From the NCBI RefSeq assembly GCF_005280295.1, contig NZ_CP040020.1, forward strand, positions 62,001-126,000: 64,000 nt of DNA, in the 5' to 3' direction. The position numbers and the translations under genes are program-made. The notes beneath the pieces are model-generated. The model was not told the origin of the DNA. It searched no databases and worked only from the letters and a program-made list of their open reading frames with translations. Numbering within the stretch: position 1 is the stretch's first letter; every line of letters starts with the position of its first letter. Shown here piece after piece: positions 58,311 through 64,000 of this stretch. Source of the DNA: Brevibacterium sp. CS2. Lineage in GTDB: Bacteria > Actinomycetota > Actinomycetes > Actinomycetales > Brevibacteriaceae.

Positions 58311-59264
58311 ATGACCAACGTTCCTGACCTGACTGAGATTCTCGCCGACGCCCCGAAGAACTGGGGCAAGTGGGGCCCTGACGATGAGATCGGCTCCCTC
58401 AACTACCTAACCAAGGACGAAGTCCTCCGCGGCGTTCGCAGCGTCGTCTCGGGCGAGGTCCACACTCTGCAGCGGCTGATCGGCGACCCTAAGGGGGACC
58501 CGGTCTTCCCCGGCCGCGAGCCGGCCCAGCGGGAGATGATCCTCGACGAGTCGACCTGGGACGGGGAGGACGCCCCGCAGTTCCCGGGCGGTCTGCACTA
58601 CGCGGATGACAAGCTCCTCGCGTTCCTCCAGGGCTCCACACAGTACGACGCGCTCGGACACGTGTGGTACGACGGGCAGCTGTGGAACGGGTACGACGCA
58701 CGCACCACCATCGGAGGAATGGAGAAGGCGAGCGTCGAACCGATCGGTGATCGTGGCGTGGTCGGTCGCGGCGTCCTCCTCGACATGGCACGGCATTTCG
58801 GGGTCGACTCGATCGAATCCCGGCGCACCTTCGGCCGCGACGACCTGTTGGAATGCGCAGAATCCCAGGGTGTGACGATCGAGAAGCACGACATCCTGGT
58901 CATCCGGACGAACCACCTCCAGCGCTTCTTCGACGAGGGGGACGCGTTCTACGAGGACTTCTGCGAACCCGGGCTCGCGTACTCCCCGGAACTCGTCGAG
59001 TGGTTCCACGACACCGAGATCCCGAACCTCGTGACCGACACGATCGCCAACGAGGTGACGACGGATCCGAACACCGGAGCATCCCTCATCCTCCACAACG
59101 CCCTCATGCGCAATCTCGGAGTGGTGTTCACCGAGATCTGCGACCTCGAGAAGCTCGCGGCCGCGTGCGCCGCCGACAACCGGTGGGATTTCCTCTACAC
59201 CGCCGCCCCGATCAAGATCCACCGGGCGACGGGTTCACCGGTCAACCCCGTGGTGATCCGATGA
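58311..59264 (+). CDS. Cyclase-family (kynurenine formamidase-like) hydrolase
   Basis: 317 residues, ATG 58311 after GAAAGG. Features of the cyclase/formamidase family: WGKWGPDDEIGSLNYLT near the N-terminus, a metal-site segment GSTQYDALGHVWYDG (108-122), GRGVLLDMARHFG and a C-terminal IKIHRATGSPVNPVVIR. The family signature is H-x-G-T-H-x-D; here Gln111 replaces the second His while Asp113 and His117 remain, so metal binding or chemistry may differ. Members hydrolyse cyclic or formyl amides and lactone-like esters. First gene of a two-gene operon with an AMP ligase (ATGA overlap). Confidence 0.82.
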   Translation: MTNVPDLTEILADAPKNWGKWGPDDEIGSLNYLTKDEVLRGVRSVVSGEVHTLQRLIGDPKGDPVFPGREPAQREMILDESTWDGEDAPQFPGGLHYADDKLLAFLQGSTQYDALGHVWYDGQLWNGYDARTTIGGMEKASVEPIGDRGVVGRGVLLDMARHFGVDSIESRRTFGRDDLLECAESQGVTIEKHDILVIRTNHLQRFFDEGDAFYEDFCEPGLAYSPELVEWFHDTEIPNLVTDTIANEVTTDPNTGASLILHNALMRNLGVVFTEICDLEKLAAACAADNRWDFLYTAAPIKIHRATGSPVNPVVIR

Positions 59265-60877
59265 AGCCGTTCTCCACTCCGATCGCCTCGCCGTACTCCA
59301 CCGTCGTCGAGATGTGGCGGGCCGCGGTGGACGAGGCCGGCGACCGCCCCTTCCTCCACAGCTTCGACGCGACATGGACGTTCGCGGAGGTCGATGACCG
59401 GGCACGCACGTTCGCCGCTGAGCTGAGCCGTGCGGGAGTCGGGCGCGGCGACCGGGTCGCGCTGTACACGCAGAACGATCCGATCTTCGTCGTCGGCCTC
59501 ATCGCCGCGCTCGAGGTCGGCGGGATCGCGGTGCCGATCAACCCGATGAACACGACCCGCGAGCTGCGCTATCAGCTCGAGGATTCGGGGGCGCGCGTCC
59601 TGGTCACGATCCCGAGCCTGTACCGCGCTGTGGCGCAGGACGTCGTCGGCGACACCGCCGTCGTCCTCACCGTCGTCGGTGGGCACACGCAGTGGACGCA
59701 GCAGGGCGAGGAGGTCGAGATCTCCGAGGCCCGGGTCGGCGAGGAGCTCGGTGCGGACGTCCTGTCGGCGGAGTCGATCTTCTCGCAGGAGCGGCGCGAG
59801 GAGTCCGTGCCTCCCGACATCTCCGCCGAGGACATCGCGGTCCTGACGTACACCTCGGGCACGACCGGGAAGCCGAAGGGCGCGCAGAACACCCACGGGA
59901 ACCTCGTGTTCAACGCCGAGAGCTACCTCGAGATCACCGGGCTCGAACCGGGGCAGCCGGTGCTCGGGATCGCTCCGCTGTTCCACATCACCGGGATGGT
60001 CGGGCACATCATGCTCGCCATCCGGGCCCGGAGCCCGCTCGTCCTCAGCCACCGGTTCCATCCTGCGGTCATGCTCGAGTCGATCCGCAGGCGGCGACCG
60101 GTCTTCGCCGTCGGCGCGATCACCGCGCTCATGGCGCTGGCCGACAGCCCGGCGCAGGAGGACGGCGACTTCGACTCCCTCACCACGATCTTCTCCGGAG
60201 GCGCCCCGATCGCCCCGGCGCTCGCGGACCGTCTCGAGGGGATCTTCGGGGCGTACGTCCACAACATCTACGGGATGAGCGAGACGTCCTCGCCGACGCA
60301 CAGCGTCCCGCGAGGGGAGAAGGCTCCCGTCGATCCCACCTCGGGAGCCCTGTCCGTCGGTCAGCCGATCTACTGCACCCGGTCCCGGATCGTCGATGAG
60401 AACGGGGACGACTGCGAGCCGGGCGCGTACGGGGAGATCCTCAGCGCCGGACCGCAGATCACGTCCGGGTACTGGGAGAATCCGGACGCGACCGCACAGG
60501 CCTTCGACGGCGAGTACCTGCGCACCGGCGACGTCGGGTTCGTCGACGGGGACGGCTGGTTCTACCTCGTCGACCGGAAGAAGGACATGATCAACGCCTC
60601 GGGGTACAAGGTGTGGCCCCGGGAGGTCGAGGACGTCCTCTACGGCCACCCCGCGGTGAGCGAGGCCGCAGTGGTCGGCGTCCCCGACCCCTACCGCGGT
60701 GAAACCGTCAAGGCGTTCGTCACCCTCAAGAGCGGTCATCGCACGGATGCGGACGAGCTCATCGCGCACTGCAGGGCGAACATGGCGGCGTACAAGTACC
60801 CGCGCCAGGTGGAGATCATGGAGGAGATGCCCAAGACGGCGACGGGGAAGATCCTGCGACGGCAGCTGCGGGACTGA
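59261..60877 (+). CDS. AMP-forming acyl-CoA ligase
   Basis: 538 residues from ATG 59261, overlapping the cyclase stop by four bases. ANL superfamily: P-loop YTSGTTGKPKG (197-207), APLFHITGMVGH, motif A5 IYGMSETSSPT, YLRTGDVGFVDGDGWFYLVD, hinge RKKDMINASGYKVWP and catalytic Lys in KTATGKILRR near 530. Activates a carboxylic acid through acyl-AMP to acyl-CoA. Context (hydrolase upstream, kinase and dehydrogenase convergent) suggests a hydroxy- or keto-acid substrate. Convergent with the dehydrogenase gene, 18 bases apart. Confidence 0.92.
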   Translation: MKPFSTPIASPYSTVVEMWRAAVDEAGDRPFLHSFDATWTFAEVDDRARTFAAELSRAGVGRGDRVALYTQNDPIFVVGLIAALEVGGIAVPINPMNTTRELRYQLEDSGARVLVTIPSLYRAVAQDVVGDTAVVLTVVGGHTQWTQQGEEVEISEARVGEELGADVLSAESIFSQERREESVPPDISAEDIAVLTYTSGTTGKPKGAQNTHGNLVFNAESYLEITGLEPGQPVLGIAPLFHITGMVGHIMLAIRARSPLVLSHRFHPAVMLESIRRRRPVFAVGAITALMALADSPAQEDGDFDSLTTIFSGGAPIAPALADRLEGIFGAYVHNIYGMSETSSPTHSVPRGEKAPVDPTSGALSVGQPIYCTRSRIVDENGDDCEPGAYGEILSAGPQITSGYWENPDATAQAFDGEYLRTGDVGFVDGDGWFYLVDRKKDMINASGYKVWPREVEDVLYGHPAVSEAAVVGVPDPYRGETVKAFVTLKSGHRTDADELIAHCRANMAAYKYPRQVEIMEEMPKTATGKILRRQLRD

Positions 60878-60895
60878 CAGGGTCGGGAGCCCGGC

Positions 60896-62164
60896 TCAGG
60901 CGTCGACGCCCTTGGGGGCACGGGTCTTCATGAACCCGAAGAGGTAGCCGGCGACCCGGCGGAGCTGGATCTCGTCGGAGCCCTCGGTGATGCGGTAGCG
61001 GCGGTGGTGGCGGTAGATATGCTCGAAGGGCTTCTTCCGCGAGTACCCCATGCCGCCGTGCACCTGGATCGCCCGGTCGGCGGCCTCGCAGCACAGCCGG
61101 TTGGCGAGGTAGTTCGCCATCGACACCCGGTCGGAGACCGAGAACGCGCCGTCGGTGTCCATGAGCCACGCGGTCTCCCGGATGAACGAGCGCAGCGAGG
61201 ACGCCCGGGCGTGGAGCTCCGCGAGCGGGAACTGGATGGCCTGGTTGGACGCCAGGGGCTTGCCGAACGGCGCGCGCTCCTGCGCGTACGCCACCGACTC
61301 CTCGATGCAGTACGTCGCCGCGCCCAGGCTCGAGGCGGCCTGCCGGATCCGGTTCTCGTTGAAGAAGTGCTGCACGATCTGCAGCCCGCGACCCTCCTCG
61401 CCGAGGATGTCGGCGTCGCCCACCTCCACATCGGTGAGACGGATGTGGGCGTGGTCGGAGGGCATGTTGAAGGTCCACACGTATTCGAGCACCTCGAATC
61501 CGGGCGCGTCGGTGGGCACGAGGAACGCAGTGATGCCGCGGGCGTCGCCGGGTTCGCCGCTCGTGCGGGCGAAGATGATGTCGCGCTCGGCGGTGTGGAC
61601 GCCAGTGTTCCACATCTTCTCCCCGCTGATGCGCCAGCCGTCGGCGGTGCGGGTCGCGGTGGTCTCCATGTGGGTGGCGTCGGACCCGTGGTCGGGCTCG
61701 GTGATGCCGAAGGCCAGATGGCGACTGCCGTCGGCGAGGCCGGCGTTCCACTCCGCCTGCTGCTCCGGCGAGCCGTAGGCGTGCATGAGGAGGAGCCCCA
61801 CGTTGTTGCCGAAGATGCAGTGCTCGTTCTGCAGGTCGCAGTGGAGCCCGAGGCCCTTGGCGGCGAGGAAGTCGCGGAGCACCGCCATGTCGTAGTTCGT
61901 GCCGCCGGAGCCGCCGGCGTCCTTCGGCAGGTGATAGCGGTAGAAGCCGGCCTCGTCGGCCAGTCGCCGCGCGGTGCCGAGGAGGTCCTCCCAGTCGGTG
62001 CGCGGGATGCCGCCCCGGTCCCAGTCGGTGCGCGCCCATTCCCGGCGGTGGTCGAAGAACCGGATGTTGTCGTCGGTCTGCTCGAGCTGGCGCAGCGTGG
62101 TCTCGATGAAGGTGTCGAGCTCTCCCATGAGCGTCGTCAGGTGGTCGGGCAGGCGGTAGTCCAT
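60896..62164 (-). CDS. Acyl-CoA dehydrogenase family protein (LvaC/ACAD11-like context)
   Basis: 422 residues from ATG 62164, AGGAG eight bases upstream. FAD and substrate motifs: FGITEPDHGSDATHM, GEKMWNTGVH, RGLQIVQHFFNENRIRQAAS and IQVHGGMGYSRKKPFEHIYR followed by ITEGSDEIQLR, which holds the catalytic-loop Glu. Longer than classical 380-residue enzymes. Start is one base after the kinase-fusion stop, so the two are co-translated. In levulinate-type pathways the equivalent enzyme removes phosphate from 4-phosphoacyl-CoA to give an enoyl-CoA; that role is inferred from the neighbour. Confidence 0.88.
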   Translation of the reverse strand: MDYRLPDHLTTLMGELDTFIETTLRQLEQTDDNIRFFDHRREWARTDWDRGGIPRTDWEDLLGTARRLADEAGFYRYHLPKDAGGSGGTNYDMAVLRDFLAAKGLGLHCDLQNEHCIFGNNVGLLLMHAYGSPEQQAEWNAGLADGSRHLAFGITEPDHGSDATHMETTATRTADGWRISGEKMWNTGVHTAERDIIFARTSGEPGDARGITAFLVPTDAPGFEVLEYVWTFNMPSDHAHIRLTDVEVGDADILGEEGRGLQIVQHFFNENRIRQAASSLGAATYCIEESVAYAQERAPFGKPLASNQAIQFPLAELHARASSLRSFIRETAWLMDTDGAFSVSDRVSMANYLANRLCCEAADRAIQVHGGMGYSRKKPFEHIYRHHRRYRITEGSDEIQLRRVAGYLFGFMKTRAPKGVDA

Positions 62165-62165
62165 G

Positions 62166-63668
62166 TCAGGTCTCCTGGAGGTGAGCGGGGTTGGAAGTGC
62201 GCAGGCGCCAGCGGGTGGCGGTGTCGAGGACGGGGACGAGCGCGGCGGCCTCGGCAGGGTCGGCACCCTCCCGGATCAGCTGGGCGAGTCCGTGCTCGCC
62301 GGCGACGCCGAGACGTGCCAGGCCGGCGGAGACCTCGGCCAGCGCCGCGGGCTCGAGGCTGCGCTGCCGGCGCACGAGGTCGACGACGTTGCGTGCCACC
62401 CGGCCGCGGAACGCGGTGACGGAGCCGTCGCCTGCGACGACGTCCCGGGTGAGCCAGCGGGACAGCGCGCCGAGGAGCTCGTCGGCGGTGGGCGCGGAGA
62501 ACAGGTCATCGGCGGTGAGCGCCGGGCCGCTCGGTGCGGCGTGCACCCCGTGGGCGGCGTCCGCGGTCACGGCCGGGGCCGGCCCCCCGGATCCGGTCGG
62601 GATGGACTCCGCTGCTGAGTGCGCCTCGGGTGCGGGAGCGAGGTGATCGGCGAAGAGGAGGCGGAGGAGGTCGTGCTCCTGCTCGGCACAGCGTCGGCCG
62701 ATCGCGAGCAGCTCGAGCTCGTTGGGGTGCTCCTCATGGGCGCGCTGCATCTGCCGCAGCGTGCCGATCGCCCACCACAGGGTGGCGCGGGCCTGCCACC
62801 AGCGGACCGCGGCGGTGTCGGGGCGGCGACCGGATGCCTCGGCGTAGGCGTCGAGGAAGGCATCGAGGTCGCCGAGGCCGGCGACCTCTCCGGGTCCGCC
62901 GAACCGCCAGGCCCGCATGCAGAGGTAGCCGAGGTCCTCGTCCGGATCGCCGAGGTGGGCGAGCTCCCAGTCGAGGACCGCGGCGAGTCCGGACTCGTCG
63001 ACCATGAGGTTCCCGAGCCGGAAGTCGCCGTGGACCAGGGATTCGCCCCCGGCCGGGGGCCGGGTCTCCGCGAGCCGGCGCAGAGAGACCTCGATGACGG
63101 GGCGGACGATGCCGATCTCCCGGTAGTCCGCGGCGAGCCGTTCGACGGGATCGCTCAGGCGGGTCAGCTCAGCCCGGGCGACTGCGGCCGGGTCGATCGC
63201 GTGGATCCGGGCTGCGGCGCGGGCGAGGTCGTCGGGCAGCGCGGTACGGGCGGCGGCGAACCGCTCGTCGCGGAGGATCCGACGGGCGATCGCCTCCCCG
63301 GTGACGTGCTCGAGGAGGAGGGCCGGCGTGCCGATGAGCTCTCCGGCGGTGTCGTCGTGGATCAGGCGCGCGCAGGGCACCTCGGCGTGGCCGGCGGCGG
63401 CGAGCACGGCCGCCTCGGAGGCGTTCGCCTCCGGCGCCTCGTTCCCGCGATGGTCCGCCCGGAGCACGCAGGTGCGGGTGCCGTCGGTGGTGCGCGCGTC
63501 GAACCGGAGGATCTCCCGGCTCGCTCCCCCGGCCAGTGTGCTCACCGCGACCTCGTGGACCGGGGTGCCGAGGATCCGGGACAAGGCGCGGGCGAGGTGC
63601 GTGCTGGCAGTCGGCCGGCTGCTGTCCGCCTGCGGCGGGTGGGCTGCGGTCGGGCCGTCGGCTCCCAT
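62166..63668 (-). CDS. APH-fold kinase fused to a DUF6285-like domain
   Basis: 500 residues from ATG 63668 after GAGGAGGAG. Residues ~25-342 are an aminoglycoside-phosphotransferase-like kinase: LAGGASREILRF, catalytic loop LVHGDFRLGNLM (211-222, Asp215) and VLDWELAHLGDPDEDLGYLC (Asp233). An Ala/Pro/Gly linker (~343-388) joins a C-terminal helical domain (392-497: PTADELLGALSRWLTRDVVA, FRGRVARNVVDLVRRQ, TATRWRLRTSNPAHL) that fits DUF6285. APH-fold proteins beside acyl-CoA dehydrogenases (ACAD10/11, LvaA) phosphorylate 4-hydroxyacyl-CoAs. LvaB, the small partner of LvaA, may correspond to the fused C-terminal domain. Not an antibiotic-resistance gene by context. Confidence 0.85.
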   Translation of the reverse strand: MGADGPTAAHPPQADSSRPTASTHLARALSRILGTPVHEVAVSTLAGGASREILRFDARTTDGTRTCVLRADHRGNEAPEANASEAAVLAAAGHAEVPCARLIHDDTAGELIGTPALLLEHVTGEAIARRILRDERFAAARTALPDDLARAAARIHAIDPAAVARAELTRLSDPVERLAADYREIGIVRPVIEVSLRRLAETRPPAGGESLVHGDFRLGNLMVDESGLAAVLDWELAHLGDPDEDLGYLCMRAWRFGGPGEVAGLGDLDAFLDAYAEASGRRPDTAAVRWWQARATLWWAIGTLRQMQRAHEEHPNELELLAIGRRCAEQEHDLLRLLFADHLAPAPEAHSAAESIPTGSGGPAPAVTADAAHGVHAAPSGPALTADDLFSAPTADELLGALSRWLTRDVVAGDGSVTAFRGRVARNVVDLVRRQRSLEPAALAEVSAGLARLGVAGEHGLAQLIREGADPAEAAALVPVLDTATRWRLRTSNPAHLQET

Positions 63669-63794
63669 CGCGTCTCCTCCTCGAGATCGATGCGCTGCGA
63701 TGCACCTCCGCGTCGGGTTCAATCGACCGAGCGAACGTTCAGGATAGTGACTTTAGTCTGCCCGGACGACGGCGCGAGGTCAAGAGGGGACGAC

Positions 63795-63827
63795 GAAGGC
63801 CCATCGGCATGATGCCGATGGGCCTTC
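63795..63827 (-). terminator. tRNA-Met/Thr operon terminator
   Basis: Perfect 15-bp inverted repeat (63795-63809 with 63813-63827), 3-nt loop, 8 bases beyond the tRNA-Met 3' end. Confidence 0.8.
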
Positions 63828-63834
63828 TGTTCTG

Positions 63835-63908
63835 TAGCGGGAGCGGGACTCGATCCCGCGACCTCACGATTATGAGTCGTGCGCTCTAACCAGCTGAGCT
63901 ACCCCGCC
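63835..63908 (-). tRNA. tRNA-Met (CAT), elongator
   Basis: 74 nt. Acceptor GGCGGGG/TCCCGCT (G-T pairs at both ends), D-arm AGCTCAGCTGGTTAGAGC, anticodon loop CTCATAA, discriminator A. D-arm and acceptor pairing at position 1 are those of an elongator, not initiator, tRNA. The encoded 3' end lacks CCA. Confidence 0.95.
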
Positions 63909-63934
63909 CCGGCACGAATCGTGATTCGTACGAG

Positions 63935-64000
63935 AGCCCCAAAAGGGAATCGAACCCTTGACCTTTTCCTTACCATGGAAACGCTCTGCCGACTGAGCTA
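63935..64000 (-). tRNA. tRNA-Thr (GGT), truncated by the window edge
   Basis: Positions 8 to the discriminator are present; the first seven acceptor bases lie beyond 64000. Anticodon loop ATGGTAA gives GGT, T-loop TTCGATT, 3' acceptor TTGGGGC, discriminator T. Same operon as tRNA-Met. Confidence 0.95.

Noticed and set aside
62166..63668. Aminoglycoside resistance gene
   Set aside because: The kinase fold is shared, but the dehydrogenase and CoA-ligase context and the DUF6285-like tail point to metabolism.

Overview
The window comes from a high-GC Gram-positive bacterium (Actinomycetota), most likely of the order Micrococcales; genus is not determinable from the sequence alone. The evidence is the very GC-rich codon use, frequent GTG and TTG starts (secY and rpoB start with TTG), TAnnnT-type -10 boxes with several apparently leaderless genes, and a ribosomal cluster that lacks rpsN between rplE and rpsH and lacks rpsD between rpsK and rpoA. 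Nearly all informational genes lie on the minus strand, so the window reads biologically from right to left.

Right to left, the backbone is the classical rif-str-S10-spc-alpha superregion: tRNA-Trp, secE, nusG, rplK-rplA, rplJ-rplL, rpoB-rpoC, rpsL-rpsG-fusA-tuf, rpsJ-rplC-rplD-rplW-rplB-rpsS-rplV-rpsC-rplP-rpmC-rpsQ, rplN-rplX-rplE-rpsH-rplF-rplR-rpsE-rpmD-rplO, secY-adk-map, infA-rpmJ-rpsM-rpsK-rpoA-rplQ. Terminator-like hairpins mark the ends of nusG, rplA, rplL, rpoC, tuf, rplO and rplQ. Promoters with recognisable boxes sit before rplJ, rpoB and rpsL.

Accessory modules are slotted between these blocks. Between map and infA are a calpain-like cysteine protease, a PatB/MalY-type PLP enzyme, a PaaX-family repressor and a small membrane protein. 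Between rpsJ and tuf is an LpqY-SugABC-type (trehalose-type) ABC importer. Between rpsL and rpoC are a DUF1707 protein, 6-phosphofructokinase and a frameshifted zinc alcohol dehydrogenase. Between rpoB and rplL are a GNAT protein, a very large multi-spanning membrane protein (N-terminal frame broken), a metallo-beta-lactamase-fold hydrolase and a lipoprotein. A DedA-family gene lies between rplJ and rplA. The left edge holds the start of a penicillin-acylase-family gene.

Upstream of secE the order (two MaoC-fold hydratases, then tRNA-Trp-secE-nusG) recalls the mycobacterial hadA-hadB-hadC-trpT-secE-nusG region, here with murB and a membrane metallophosphoesterase in place of hadC. The right end (57.3-63.7 kb) is a catabolic cluster: an XRE-TetR fusion regulator, a cyclase-family hydrolase, an AMP-forming acyl-CoA ligase, an acyl-CoA dehydrogenase, and a kinase-fold protein fused to a DUF6285-like domain. 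The last three match the logic of 4-hydroxyacyl-CoA phosphorylation/elimination (levulinate, lva-type) pathways. I regard this cluster, with its fused kinase-DUF6285 protein and hybrid regulator, as the most interesting system in the window. The window ends with tRNA-Met and a truncated tRNA-Thr.
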